From Harmonia axyridis (lineage: Eukaryota > Arthropoda > Insecta > Coleoptera > Coccinellidae), in contig NC_059502.1 in NCBI RefSeq assembly GCF_914767665.1, positions 44,813,812-44,877,811 of the forward strand: a DNA stretch of 64,000 nt, in the 5' to 3' direction. The position numbers were made by a program, and so were the translations under genes. Every line of letters begins with the position of its first letter. Position 1 is the stretch's first letter. Of the stretch, positions 14,401-28,716 are shown piece by piece. The notes beneath the pieces were generated by a model. The model was given only the letters and a program-made list of their open reading frames with translations. It ran no database searches and was not told the DNA's origin.

Positions 14401-17400
14401 CTTCTGTTGTTGATTTCATTTGTTTGTTATTTCCTTCTATGTTTCTCATTCTAACACTTTTCATCGTATTGCACAGGGACGAAAGCTTGACACACGTGTC
14501 TAAGGAAACCACTTTGGTATAAGGGACTGTTCTTATTCCCTTCTTTTTGTTTAATGAACAATTATCCAAGTAAGCCATTCCACATTGTTGATTTTCTTGG
14601 ACTCGGATGACACGCGGGTAGCTATAATCTCCCACGTGGTAAGGTCAATTGCTGCTGTAACCACAATTGAACGGCTGACTTCTGTTGTTGATGTCATTTG
14701 TTTGTTATTTCCTTCAATGTTTCTCATTCTAACACTTCTCATCGTATTGCACAGGGACGAAAGCTTGACACACGTGTCTATGGAAACCACATTGGTATAA
14801 GACACTGTTCTTATTCCCTTCTTTCTGTATGATGATCAATTATCCAAGTAAGCCATTCCACATTGTTGATTTTCTTGGACTCGGATGACACGCAGGTAGC
14901 TATAATCTTTAACGTGGTAAGGTCAATTGCTGCTGTAACCATAAATGCACGACTGACTTCTGTTGTTGATTTCATTTGTTTGTTATTTCCTTCTATGTTT
15001 CTCATTCTAACACTTTTCATCGTATTGCACAGGGACGAAAGCTTGACACACGTGTCTAAGGAAACCACTTTGGTATAAGGGACTGTTCTTATTCTCTTTT
15101 TCTTGTTTAATCAACAATTATCCAAGTAGGCCATTCCACATTGTTGATTATCTTGGACTCGGATGTCACGCAGGTAGCTATAATCTCCCACGTGGTAAGG
15201 TCAATTGCTGCTGTAACCACAAATGCACGACTGACTTCTAATGTTGATTTCATTTGTTTGTTATTTCCTTCAATGTTTCTCATTCTAACACTTCTCATCG
15301 TATTGCACAGGGACAAAAGCTTGACACACGTGTTTAAGGAAACCACTTTGGTATAAGGGACTGTTCTTATTCCCTTCTTTTTGTTCAATCAACAAATATC
15401 CAAGTAAGCCATTCCACATTGTTGATTTTCTTGGACTCGAATGTCACGCAGGTAGCTATAATCTCCCACGTGGTAAGGTCAATTGCTGCTGTAACCACAA
15501 ATGCACGACGGACTTCTGTTGTTGATTTCATTTGTTTGTTATTTCCTTCTATATTTCTCATTCTAACACTTTTCATCGTATTGCACAGGGACGAAAGCTT
15601 GACACGCGTGTCTAAGGATACCACTTTGGTATAAGGGACTGTTCTTATTCCCTTCTTTCTGTATGATGATCAATTATCCAAGTAAGCCATTCCACATTAT
15701 TGATTTACTTGAACTCGGATGACACGCAGGTAGCTATAATCTTTAACGTGGTAAGGTCAATTGCTGCTGTAACCACAAATGCACGACTGACTTCTGTTGT
15801 TGATTTCATTCGTTTGTTATTTTCTTCAATGTTTCTCATTCTAACACTTTTCATCGTATTGCACAGGGACGAAAGCTTGACACACGAGTCTAAGGAAACC
15901 ACTTTGGTATAAGGGACTGTTCTTATTCTCTTTTTTTTTGTTTAATCAACAATTATCCGAGTAGGCCATTCCACATTGTTGATTTTCTTGGACTCGGATG
16001 TCTCGCAGGTAGCTATAATCTCCCACGTGGTAAGGTCAATTGCTGCTGTAACCACAAATGCACGACTGACTTCGGTTGTTGATTTCATTTGTTTGTTATT
16101 TCATTCTATGTTTCTCATTCTAACACTTTTCATCGTATTGCACAGGGACGAAAGCTTGACACGCGTGTCTAAGGAAACCACTTTGGTATAAGGGACTGTT
16201 CTTATTCCCTTCTTTTTGTTTAATGAACAGTTATCCAAGTAAGCCATTCCACATTGTTGATTTTCTTGGACTCGGATGACACGCGGGTAGCTATAATCTC
16301 CCACGTGGTAAGGTCAATTGCTGCTGTAACCACAAATGCACGACTGACTTCGGTTGTTGATTTCATTTGTTTGTTATTTCATTCTATGTTTCTCATTCTA
16401 ACACTTTTCATCGTATTGCACAGGGACGAAAGCTTGACACACGTGTCTAAGGAAACCACTTTGGTATAAGGGACTGTTCTTATTTCCTTCTTTCTGTATG
16501 ATGATCAATTATCCAAGTAAGCCATTCCACATTATTGATTTTCTTGGACTCGGATGACACGCAGGTAGCTATAATCTTTATCGTTGGAAGGTCAATTGCT
16601 GCTGTAACCACAAATGCACGACTGACTTGGTTTTTGATTTCATTTGTTTGTTATTTCCTTCAATGTTTCTCATTCTAACACTTTTCATCGTATTGCACAG
16701 GGACGAAAGCTTGACACACGTGTCTAAGGAAACCACTTTGGTATAAGGGACTGTTCTTATTCCCTTCTTTTTGTTTAATGAACAATTATCCAAGTAAGCC
16801 GTTCCACATTGTTGATTTTCTTGGACTCGGATGTCCCGCAGGTAGCTGTAATCTCCCACGTGCTAAGGTCAATTGCTGCTGTAACCACAAATGCACGACT
16901 GACTTCTGTTGTTGATTTCATTCGTTTGTTATTTTCTTCAGTGTTTCTCATTCTAACACTTTTCATCGTATTGCACAGGGACGAAAGCTTGAAACGCGTG
17001 TCTAAGGAAACCACTTCGGTATAAGGGACTGTTCTTATTCCCTTCTTTTTGTTTAATGAACAATTATCCAAGTAAGCCATTCCACATTGTTGATTTTCTT
17101 GGACTTGGATGTCACGCAGGTAGCTTAAATCTCCCACGTGGTGAAGTCAATTGCTGCTGTAACCACAAATGCACGACTGACTTCTGTTGTTGATTTCATT
17201 TGTTTGTTTTTTCCTTCTATGTTTCTCATTCTTACACTTTTCATCGTATTGCACAGGGACGAAAGCTTGACACTCGTGTCTATGGAAACCACATTGGTAT
17301 AAGGGACTGTTCTTACTTCATTCTTTCTGTATAATGATCAATTATCCAAGTAAGCCATTCCGCATTGTTGATTTTCTTGGACTCGGATGTCACGCAGGTA

Positions 17401-18164
17401 GCTATAATCTCCCACGTGGTAAGGTCAATTGCTGCTGAAACCACAAATGCACGGCTGACTTCTGTTGTTGATTTCATTCGTTTGTTATTTTCTTCAGTGT
17501 TTCTCATTCTAACACTTTTCATCGTATTGCACAGTGACGAAAGCTTGACACACGTGTCTAAGGAAACCACTTTGGTATGAGGGACTGCTCTTCTTCCCTT
17601 TTCTTTTTTTGATGAACAATTATCCAAGTAAGTCATTCCACATTGTTGATTTTCTTGGACTCGGATGTCACGCAGGTAGCTATAATCTCCCACGTGGTAA
17701 GGTCAATTGCTGCTGTAATCACAAATGCACGACTGACTTCTGTTGTTGATTTGATTTGTTTGTTATTTCCTTCAATGTTTCTCATTCTAACACTTCTCAT
17801 CGTATTGCACAGGGACGAAAGCTTGACACACGTGTCTATGGAAACCACATTGGTATAAGGGACTGTTCTCATTCCCTTTTTTCTGTATAATGATCAATTA
17901 TCCAAGTAAGCCATTCCACATTGTTGATTTTCTTGGACTCGGATGACACGCAGGTAGCTATAATCTTTTACGAGGTAAGGTCAATTGCTGCTGTAACCAC
18001 AAATGCGCGACTGACTTCTGTTGTTGATTTCATTTGTTTGTTATTTCCTTTAATGTTTCTCATTCTAACACTTTTCATCGTATTGCACAGGGACGAAAGC
18101 TTGACACACGTGTCTAAGGAAACCACTTTGGTATGAGGGACTGTTCTTATTCCCTTCTTTTTGT

Positions 18165-19917
18165 TTAATGAACAATTATCCAAGTAAGCCGTTCCATATT
18201 GTTGATTTTCTTGGGCTCGGATGTCACGCAGGTAGCTGTAATCTCCCACGTGGTAAGGTCAATTGCTGCTGTAACCACAAATGCACGACTGACTTCTGTT
18301 GTTGATTTCATTCGTTTGTTATTTTCATCAATGTTTCTCATTCTAACACTTTTCATCGTATTGCACAGGGACGAAAGCTTGACACGCGTGTCTAAGGAAA
18401 CCACTTTGGTATAAGGGACTGTTCTTATTCCCTTCTTTTTGTTTAATGAACAATTATCCAAGTAAGCCATTCCACATTGTTGATTTTCTTGGACTCGGAT
18501 GTCACGCAGGTAGCTATAATCTCCCACGTGGTAAGGTCAATTGCTGCTGTAACCACAAATGCACGACTGACTTCTGTTGTTGATTTCATTCGTTTGTTAT
18601 TTTCTTCAGTGTTTCTCATTCTAACACTTTTCATCGTATTGCACAGGGACGAAAGCTTGACACGCGTGTCTAAGGAAACCACTTCGGTATAAGGGACTGT
18701 TCTTATTCCCTTCTTTTTGTTTAATGAACAATTATCCAAGTAAGCCATTCCACATTGTTGATTTTCTTGGACTCGGATGTCACGCAGGTAGCTTAAATCT
18801 CCCACGTGGTAAGGTCAATTGCTGCTGTAATCACAAATGCACGACTGACTTCTGTTGTTGATTTGATTTGTTTGTTATATCCTTCAATGTTTCTCATTCT
18901 AACACTTCTCATCGTATTGCACAGGGACGAAAGCTTGACAAACGTGTCTATGGAAACCACATTGGTATAAGGGACTGTTCTTATTCCCTTCTTTTTGTTT
19001 AATGATCAATTATCCAAGTAAGCCATTCCACATTGTTGATTTTCTTCGACTCGGATGTCACGCAGGTAGCTTAAATCTCCCACGTGGTGAGGTCAATTGC
19101 TGCTGTAATCACAAATGCACGACTGACTTCTGTTGTTGATTTCATTCGTTTGTTTTTTCCTTCTATGTTTCTCATTCTTACACTTTTCATCGTATTGCAC
19201 AGGGACGAAAGCTTGACACTCGTGTCTATGGAAACCACATTGGTATAAGGGACTGTTCTTATTCCCTTCTTTTTGTTTAATGAACAATTATCCAAGTAAG
19301 CCGTTCCATATTGTTGATTTTCTTGGGCTCGGATGTCACGCAGGTAGCTGTAATCTCCCACGTGGTAAGGTCAATTGATGCTGTAACCACAAATGCACGA
19401 CTGACTTCTGTTGTTGATTTCATTCGTTTGTTATTTTCATCAATGTTTCTTATTCTAACACTTTTCATCGTATTGCACAGGGACGAAAGCTTGACACGCG
19501 TGTCTAAGGAAACCACTTTGGTATAAGGGACTGTTCTTATTCCCTTCTTTTTGTTTAATGAACAATTATCCAAGTAAGCCATTCCACATTGTTGATTTTC
19601 TTGGACTCGGATGTCACGTAGGTAGCTATAATCTCCCACGTGGTAAGGTCAATTGCTGCTGTTACCACAAATGCACGACTGACTTCTGTTGTTGATTTCA
19701 TTCGTTTGTTATTTTCTTCAGTGTTTCTCATTCTAACACTTTTCATCGTATTGCACAGGGACGAAAGCTTGACACGCGTGTCTAAGGAAACCACTTCGGT
19801 ATAAGGGACTGTTCTTATTCCCTTCTTTTTGTTTAATGAACAATTATCCAAGTAAGCCATTCCACATTGTTGATTTTCTTGGACTCGGATGTCACGCAGG
19901 TAGCTTAAATCTCCCAC
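18165..19917. repeat. Second 1112-bp higher-order pair in the satellite
   Basis: Monomers with the rare TTGGGCTCGGATG variant and the GTTCCATATTG variant appear near 18190 and 19302, 1112 bp apart. Their neighbours with CACTTCGGTATAAGG also recur at the same spacing. This is a recent 4-monomer duplication using monomer types different from those at 1-3651. Confidence 0.75.
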
Positions 19918-21778
19918 GTGGTAAGGTCAATTGCTGCTGTAATCACAAATGCACGACTGACTTCTGTTGTTGATTTGATTTGTTTGTTATTTCCTTCAAT
20001 GTTTCTCATTCTAACACTTCTCATCGTATTGCTCAGGAACGAAAGCTTGACACACGTGTCTATGGAAACCACATTGGTATAAGGGACTGTTCTTATTCCC
20101 TTCTTTTTGTTTAATGATCAATTATCCAAGTAAGCCATTCCACATTGTTGATTTTCTTCGACTCGGATGTCACGCAGGTAGCTTAAATCTCCCACGTGGT
20201 GAGGTCAATTGCTGCTGTAATCACAAATGCACGACTGACTTCTGTTGTTGATTTCATTTGTTTGTTTTTTCCTCCTATGTTTCTTATTCTTACACTTTTC
20301 ATCGTATTGCACAGGGACGAAAGCTTGACACACGTGTCTAAGGAAACCACTTTGGTATAAGGGACTGTTCTTATTCTCTTTCCCTTGTTTAATCAACAAT
20401 TATCCAAGTAGGCCATTCCACATTGTTGATTTTCTTGGACTCGGATGTCACGCAGGTAGCTATAATCTCCCATGTGGTAAGGTCAATTGCTGCTGTAACC
20501 ACAAATGTACGACTGACTTCTGTTGTTGATTTCATTTGTTTGTTATTTCCTTCAATGTTTCTCATTCTAACACTTTTCATCTTATTGCACAGGGACGAAA
20601 GCTTGACACACGTGTCTAAGGAAACCACTTTGGTATGAGGGACTGTTCTTATTTCCTTCTTTTTGTTCAATCAACAATTATCCAAGTAAACCATTCCACA
20701 TTATCGATTTTCTTGGACTCGGATGTCACGTAGGTAGCTATAATCTCACACGTGGTAAGGTCAATTGCTGCTGTAACCACAAATGCACGACTGACTTCTG
20801 TTGTTGATTTCATTTGTTTGTTATTTCCTTCAATGTTTCTCATTCTAACACTTTTCATCTTATTGCACAGGGACGAAAGCTTGACACACGTGTCTATGGA
20901 AACCACATTGGTATAAGGGACTGTTCTTACTTCATTCTTTCTGATTAATGATCAATTATCCAAGTAAGCCATTCCACATTGTAGATTTTCTTGGACTCGG
21001 ATGTCACGCTGGTAGCTATAATCTCCCACGTGGTAAGGTCAATTGCTGCTGAAACCACAAATGCACGACTGACTTCTGTTGTTGATTTCATTTGTTTGTT
21101 ATTTCCTTCAATGTTTCTCATTCTAACACTTCTCATCGTATTGCTCAGCGACGAAAGCTTGACACACGTGTCTATGGAAACCACATTGGTATAAGACACT
21201 GTTCTTATTCCCTTCTTTCTGTATGATGATCAATTATCCAAGTAAGCCATTCCACATTGTTGATTTTTTTGGACTCGGATGTCACGCAGGTAGCTATAAT
21301 CTCCCACGTGGTAAGGTCAATTGCTGCTGTAACCACAAATGCACGACTGACTTCTGTTGTTGATTTCATTCGTTTGTTATTTTCTTCAGTGTTTCTCATT
21401 CTAACACTTTTCATCGTATTGCACAGGGACGAAAGCTTGACACGCGTGTCTAAGGAAACCACTTCGGTATAAGGGACTGTTCTTATTCCCTTCTTTTTGT
21501 TTAATGAACAATTATCCAAGTAAGCCATTCCACATTGTTGATTTTCTTGGACTCGGATGTCACGCAGGTAGCTATAATCTCCCACGTGGTAAGGTCAATT
21601 GCTGCTGTAACCACAAATGCACGACTGACTTCTGTTGTTGATTTGATTTGTTTGTTATTTCCTTCAATGTTTCTCATTCTTACACTTTTCATCGTATTGC
21701 ACAGGGACGAAAGCTTGACACTCGTGTCAATGGAAACCACATTGGTATAAGAGACTGTTCTTACTTCATTCATTCTGA

Positions 21779-24700
21779 TTAATGATCAATTATCCAAGTA
21801 AGCCATTCCACATTGTTGATTTTCTTGGACTCGGATGTCACGCAGGTAGCTATAATCTCCCACGTGGTAAGGTCAATTGCTGCTGAAACCACAAATGCAC
21901 GACTGACTTCTGTTGTTGATTTCATTTGTTTGTTATTTCCTTCAATGTTTCTCATTCTAACACTTTTCATCTTATTGCACAGGGACGAAAGCTTGACACA
22001 CGTGTCTAAGGAAACCACTTTGGTATAAGGGACTGTTCTTACTTCATTCTTTCTGTATAATGATCAATTATCCAAGTAAGCCATTCCACATTGTTGATTT
22101 TCTTGGACTCGGATGTCACGCAGGTAGCTTAAATCTCCCACGTGGTAAGGTCAATTGCTGCTGTAATCACAAATGCACGACTGACTTCTGTTGTTGATTT
22201 CATTTGTTTGTTTTTTCCTTCTATGTTTCTCATTCTTACACTTTTCATCGTATTGCACAGGGACGAAAGCTTGACACTCGTGTCAATGGAAACCACATTG
22301 GTATAAGGGACTGTTCTTACTTCATTCTTTCTGTTTAATGATCAATTATCCAAGTAAGCCATTCCACATTGTTGATTTTCTTGGACTCGGATGTCACGCA
22401 GGTAGCTATAATCTCCCACGTGGTAAGGTCAATTGCTGCTGAAACCACAAATGCACGACTGACTTCTGTTGTTGATTTCATTTGTTTGTTATTTCCTTCA
22501 ATGTTTCTCATTCTAACACTTTTCATCTTATTGCACAGGGACGAAAGCTTGACACACGTGTCTAAGGAAACCACTTTGGTATGAGGGACTGTTCTTATTT
22601 CCTTCTTTTTGTTCAATCAACAATTATCCAAGTAAACCATTCCACATTGTCGATTTTCTTGGACTCGGATGTCACGTAGGTAGCTATAATCTCCCACGTG
22701 GTAAGGTCAATTGCTGCTGTAACCACAAATGCACGACTGACTTCTGTTGTTGATTTCATTTGTTTGTTATTTCCTTCTATGTTTCTCATTCTAACACTTT
22801 TCATCGTATTGCACAGGGACGAAAGCTTGACACACGTGTCTAAGGAAACCACTTTGGTATAAGGGACTGTTCTTATTCTCTTTCCTTTGTTTAATCAACA
22901 ATTATCCAAGTAGGCCATTCCACATTGTTGATTTTCTTGGACTCGGATGTCACGCAGGTAGCTATAATCTCCCACGTGGTAAGGTCAATTGCTGCTGTAA
23001 CCACAAATGCACGACTGACTTCTGTTGTTGATTTCATTTGTTTGTTATTTCCTTCTATGTTTCTCATTCTAACACTTTTCATCGTATTGCACAGGGACGA
23101 AAGCTTGACACACGTGTCTAAGGAAACCACTTTGGTATAAGGGACTGTTCTTATTCCCTTCTTTTTGTTTAATGAACAATTATCCAAGTAAGCCATTCCA
23201 CATTGTTGATTTTCTTGGACTCGGATGACACGCGGGTAGCTATAATCTCCCACGTGGAAAGGTCAATTGCTGCTGTAACCACAATTGGATGGCTGACATC
23301 TGTTGTTGATGTCATTTGTTTGTTATTTCCTTCAATGTTTCTCATTCTAACACTTCTCATCGTATTGCACAGCGACGAAAGCTTGGCACACGTGTCTATG
23401 GAAACCACATTGGTATAAGACACTGTTCTTATTCCCTTCTTTCTGTATGATGATCAATTATCCAAGTAAGCCATTCCACATTGTTGATTTTCTTGGACTC
23501 GGATGTCACGCAGGTAGCTATAATCTCCCACGTGGTAAGGTCAATTGCTGCTGTAACCACAAATGCACGACTGACTTCTGTTGTTGATTTGATTTGTTTG
23601 TTATTTCCTTCAATGTTTCTCATTCTTACACTTTTCATCGTATTGCACAGGGACGAAAGCTTGACACTCGTGTCAATGGAAACCACATTGGTATAAGAGA
23701 CTGTTCTTACTTCATTCTTTCTGATTAATGATCAATTATCCAAGTAAGCCATTCCACATTGTTGATTTTCTTGGACTCGGATGTCACGCAGGTAGCTATA
23801 ATCTCCCACGTGGTAAGGTCAATTGCTGCTGAAACCACAAATGCACGACTGACTTCTGTTGTTGATTTCATTTGTTTGTTATTTCCTTCAATGTTTCTCA
23901 TTCTAACACTTTTCATCTTATTGCACAGGGACGAAAGCTTGACACACGTGTCTAAGGAAACCACTTTGGTATAAGGGACTGTTCTTACTTCATTCTTTCT
24001 GTATAATGATCAATTATCCAAGTGAGCCATTCCACATTGTTGATTTTCTTGGACTCGGATGTCACGCAGGTAGCTTAAATCTCCCACGTGGTAAGGTCAA
24101 TTGCTGCTGTAATCACAAATGGACGACTGACTTCTGTTGTTGATTTCATTTGTTTGTTTTTTCCTTCTATGTTTCTCATTCTTACACTTTTCATCGTATT
24201 GCACAGGGACGAAAGCTTGACACTCGTGTCAATGGAAACCACATTGGTATAAGGGACTGTTCTTACTTCATTCTTTCTGATTAATGATCAATTATCCAAG
24301 TAAGCCATTCCACATTGTTGATTTTCTTGGACTCGGATGTCACGCAGGTAGCTATAATCTCCCACGTGGTAAGGTCAATTGCTGCTGAAACCACAAATGC
24401 ACGACTGACTTCTGTTGTTGATTTCATTTGTTTGTTATTTCCTTCAATGTTTCTCATTCTAACACTTTTCATCTTATTGCACAGGGACGAAAGCTTGACA
24501 CACGTGTCTAAGGAAACCACTTTGGTATGAGGGACTGTTCTTATTTCCTTCTTTTTGTTCAATCAACAATTATCCAAGTAAACCATTCCACATTGTCGAT
24601 TTTCTTGGACTCGGATGTCACGTAGGTAGCTATAATCTCCCACGTGGTAAGGTCAATTGCTGCTGTAACCACAAATGCACGACTGACTTCTGTTGTTGAT

Positions 24701-24800
24701 TTCATTTGATTGTTATTTCCTTCTATGTTTCTCATTCTAACACTTTTCATCGTATTGCACAGGGACGAAAGCTTGACACACGTGTCTAAGGAAACCACTT
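21779..24800. repeat. Seven-monomer (1946-bp) higher-order repeat
   Basis: Monomers near 21779 and 23725, and near 22335 and 24281, are almost identical and lie 1946 bp (7 x 278) apart. The block order between them is preserved. This is a longer local amplification unit than the 4-mer used elsewhere in the array. Confidence 0.75.
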
Positions 24801-27800
24801 TGGTATAAGGGACTGTTCTTATTCTCTTTCCTTTGTTTAATCAACAATTATCCAAGTAGGCCATTCCACATTGTTGATTTTCTTGGACTCGGATGTCACG
24901 CAGGTAGCTATAATCTCCCACGTGGTAAGGTCAATTGCTGCTGTAACCACAAATGCACGACTGACTTCTGTTGTTGATTTCATTTGTTTGTTATTTCCTT
25001 CTATGTTCCTCATTCTAACACTTTTCATCGTATTGCACAGGGACGAAAGCTTGACACTCGTGTCTATGGAAACCACATTGGTATAAGGGACTGTTCTTAC
25101 TTCATTCTTTCTGATTAATGATCAATTATCCAAGTAAGCCATTCCACATTGTTGATTTTCTTGGACTCGGATGTCACGCAGGTAGCTATAATCTCCCACG
25201 TGGTAAGGTCAATTGCTGCTGAAACCACAAATGCACGACTGACTTCTGTTGTTGATTTCATTTGTTTGTAATTTCCTTCAATGTTTCTCATTCTAACACT
25301 TTTCATCTTATTGCACAGGGACGAAAGCTTGACACACGTGTCTAAGGAAACCACTTTGGTATGAGGGACTGTTCTTATTCCCTTCTTTCTGTATAATGAT
25401 CAATTATCCAAGTAAGTCATTCCACATTGTTGATTTTCTTGGACTCGGATGTCACGCAGGTAGCTATAATCTCCCACGTGGTAAGGTCAATGTCTGCTGA
25501 AACCACAAATGCACGACTGACTTCTGTTGTTGATTTCATTTGTTTGATATTTCCTTCAATGTTTCTCATTCTAACACTTTTCATCGTATTGCACACGGAC
25601 GAAAGCTTGACACACGTGTCTAAGGAAACCACTTTGGTATGAGGGACTGTTCTTATTCCCTTCTTTTTGTTCAATCAACAATTATCCAAGTAAACCATTC
25701 CACATTGTCGATTTTCTTGGACTCGGATGTCACGTAGGTAGCTATAATCTCCCACGTGGTAAGGTCAATTGCTGCTGTAACCACAAATGCACGACTGTCT
25801 TCTGTTGTTGATTTCATTTGTTTGTTATTTCCTTCTATGTTTCCCATTCTAACACTTTTCATCGAATTGCACAGGGACGAAAGCTTGACACACGTGTCTA
25901 AGGAAACCACTTTGGTATAAGGGACTGTTCTTATTCTCTTTTTTTTGTTTAATCAACAATTATCCAAGTAGGCCATTCCACATTGTTGATTATCTTGGAC
26001 TCGGATGTCACGTAGGTAGCTATAATCTCCCACGTGGTAAGGTCAATTGCTGCTGTAACCACAAATGCACGACTGACTTCTGTTGTTGATTTCATTTGTT
26101 TGTTATTTCCTACTATGTTTCTCATTCTAACACTTTTCATCGTATTGCACAGGGACGAAAGCTTGACACTCGTGTCTATGGAAACCACATTGGTATAAGG
26201 GACTGTTCTTACTTCATTCTTTCTGATTAATGATCAATTATCCAAGTAAGCCATTCCACATTGTAGATTTTCTTGGACTCGGATGTCACGCAGGTAGCTA
26301 TAATCTCCCACGTGGTAAGGTCAATTGCTGCTGAAACCACAAATGCACGACTGACTTCTGTTGTTGATTTCATTTGTTTGTAATTTCCTTCAATGTTTCT
26401 CATTCTAACACTTTTCATCTTATTGCACAGGGACGAAAGCTTGACACACGTGTCTAAGGAAACCACTTTGGTATGAGGGACTGTTCTTATTCCCTTCTTT
26501 CTGTATAATGATCAATTATCCAAGTAAGCCATTCCACATTGTTGATTTTCTTGGACTCGGATGTCACGCAGGTAGCTATAATCTCCCAGGTGGTAAGGTC
26601 AATTGCTGCTGAAACCACAAATGCACGACTGACTTCTGTTGTTGATTTCATTTGTTTGATTTTTCCTTCAATGTTTCTCATTCTAACACTTTTCATCGTA
26701 TTGCACACGGACGAAAGCTTGACACACGTGTCTAAGGAAACCACTTTGGTATGAGGGACTGTTCTTATTCCCTTCTTTTTGTTCAATCAACAATTATCCA
26801 AGTAAGCCATTCCACATTGTTGATTTTCTTGGACTCGAATGTCACGCAGGTAGCTATAATCTCCCACGTGGTAAGGTCAATTGCTGCTGTAACCACAAAT
26901 GCACGACTGTCTTCTGTTGTTGATTTCATTTGTTTGTTATTTCCTTCTATGTTTCCCATTCTTACACTTTTCATCGAATTGCACAGGGACGAAAGCTTGA
27001 CACACGTGTCTAAGGAAACCACTTTGGTATAAGGGACTGTTCTTATTCTCTTTTTTTTGTTTAATCAACAATTATCCAAGTAGGCCATTCCACATTGTTG
27101 ATTATCTTGGACTCGGATGTCACGTAGGTAGCTATAATCTCCCACGTGGTAAGGTCAATTGCTGCTGTAACCACAAATGCACGACTGACTTCTGTTGTTG
27201 ATTTCATTTGTTTGTTATTTCCTACTATGTTTCTCATTCTAACACTTTTCATCGTATTGCACAGGGACGAAAGCTTGACACACGTGTCTAAGGAAACCAC
27301 TTTGGTTTAAGGGACTGTTCTTATTCTCTTTCCTTTGTTTAATCAACAATTATCCAAGTAGGCCATTCCACATTGTTGATTTTCTTGGACTCGGATGTCA
27401 CGCAGGTAGCTATAATCTCCCACGTGGTAAGGTCAATTGCTGCTGTAACCACAAATGCACGACTGACTTCTGTTGTTGATTTCATTTGTTTGTTATTTCC
27501 TTCTATGTTTCTCATTCTAACACTTTTCATCGTATTGCACAGGGACGAAAGCTTGACACACGTGTCTAAGGAAACCACTTTGGTATAAGGGACTGTTCTT
27601 ATTCCCTTCTTTTTGTTTAATGAACAATTATCCAAGTAAGCCATTTTACATTGTTGATTTTCTTGGACTCGGATGACACGCGGGTAGCTATAATCTCCCA
27701 CGTGGTAAGGTCAATTGCTGCTGTAACCACAAATGCACGACTGACTTCTGTTGTTGATTTCATTTGTTTGTTATTTCCTTCTATGTTTCTCATTCTAACA

Positions 27801-28020
27801 CTTTTCATCGTATTGCACAGGGACGAAAGCTTGACACACGTGTCTATGGAAACCACATTGGTATAAGACACTGTTCTTATTCCCTTCTTTCTGTATGATG
27901 ATCAATTATCCAAGTAAGCCATTCCACATTGTTGATTTTCTTGGACTCGGATGACAAGCAGGTAGCTATAATCTTTAACGTGGTAAGGTCAATTGCTGCT
28001 GTAACCATAAATGCACGACT

Positions 28021-28024
28021 GACT
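28021..28024. other. Target-site duplication GACT, left copy
   Basis: The satellite reads GCACGACTGACT up to 28024, where the element begins with TGTAAC. The right copy GACT is at 35648-35651 and continues the monomer as GACTTCTGTTG. A 4-bp duplication fits Ty3/gypsy integrases. Confidence 0.85.
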
Positions 28025-28694
28025 TGTAACGATTCAACGGACCGTATATAATTTTGCCCAGCTCATGTTTAAGAAACGCCACTGATCCCCGATGTAATTT
28101 ATCGAACACTATCGATTCTCATATTTGATACAGAGAGTGCGCGGAGATTGTCGTTCAATGTGGAAATTTTTCAGATTTCAGCTGAAAGAGGATCATTATG
28201 AATTTGACGACTGATTGAAAACAGGTGGAGAGTGAGTATTTTTTGGTGGCTTTACGTATGGTTGAGTACCTTAATATTAGATATTGAATATTACTTAATT
28301 ATTTCTTTGAATAACAGTAATTCTATCTAACGATTTGATATCTGATAGTTTAATTTGATATTCCATTGTCTCTTTTCTTTTTTTCTCTTAACACACAGTA
28401 GTGTATATTTTTTTTAAATAGTTTTAATATATTTGAAAAATTTAATTCGTTTTATTTCTTAACACTATGCAAGATCTTTCTTATCTATCTCCCGTTTCTC
28501 TTACTTAACTTCATTTTTTTTTATCATCTCTATTAATATTTTTTTTTAGAAATTTCATTTTTATGAAATTTGGTTTACTTTAGTAAGCCTGGCGCCCAAC
28601 AATTAATTAGTCAAGTTAACAAGTTCATTTGGTGCCCACACCCTCACCGTATCAACTGAGCAGCCGACAGGCATACGTGTGATTTCACTTTACA
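28025..28694 (+). repeat. 5' LTR (short form, 670 bp)
   Basis: It starts TGTAACGATTCAACGGACC and ends CACTTTACA, four bases before the primer-binding site. Nearly the same sequence starts again at 33926. Relative to the 3' LTR it lacks about 815 bp between AGTAGTG and TATTTTTTTTAAATAG (around 28408). GTATATAATTTTG near the left end could be a TATA-type element, but nothing else confirms a promoter. Confidence 0.9.
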
Positions 28695-28698
28695 CAAT

Positions 28699-28716
28699 TG
28701 GCGCCCAACGCGGTGC
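28699..28716 (+). other. Primer-binding site, tRNA-Lys type
   Basis: TGGCGCCCAACGCGGTGC begins 4 bases after the LTR. From memory, it matches 16 of 18 positions of the complement of the animal tRNA-Lys(CUU) 3' end, including the TGG complement of CCA. The position directly behind the LTR is the expected one. A similar TGGCGCCCAAC lies inside the LTR at 28590-28600. Confidence 0.8.

Larger units (their letters stand above)
1..28024. repeat. 278-bp satellite DNA array, about 101 head-to-tail monomers
   Basis: The same 278-bp unit repeats throughout. Landmarks recur every 278 bp: the E-box-like CCCACGTGG, the HindIII-like GAAAGCTTGACAC, the palindrome ACACGTGT, and TTGGTATAAGGGACTG. Monomers differ by a few per cent and belong to several variant types that recur every fourth monomer (1112 bp), so this is a higher-order array. 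Both strands of most monomers lack stops for 200-240 bp, but 278 is not a multiple of 3, so no frame runs through the array. I see no Pol II gene structure and treat the open frames as satellite by-products. The array is interrupted at 28024 by an LTR element. It is probably centromeric or pericentromeric, by inference from repeat type only. Confidence 0.97.

Noticed and set aside
1..28024. Dozens of 79-126 codon frames in the satellite as real genes
   Set aside because: They repeat with the 278-bp monomer, which is not a multiple of 3. They lie on both strands of the same DNA and have no recognisable domain. They are treated as satellite by-products.
1..28024. CRISPR array
   Set aside because: Repeats are adjacent with no unique spacers, the unit is 278 bp, and the DNA is eukaryotic.
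1..28024. Hammerhead in the satellite (GGGACGAAAGC resembles the hammerhead GAAA side)
   Set aside because: No CUGANGA box is found at suitable distance on either strand, and no matching helices were seen.
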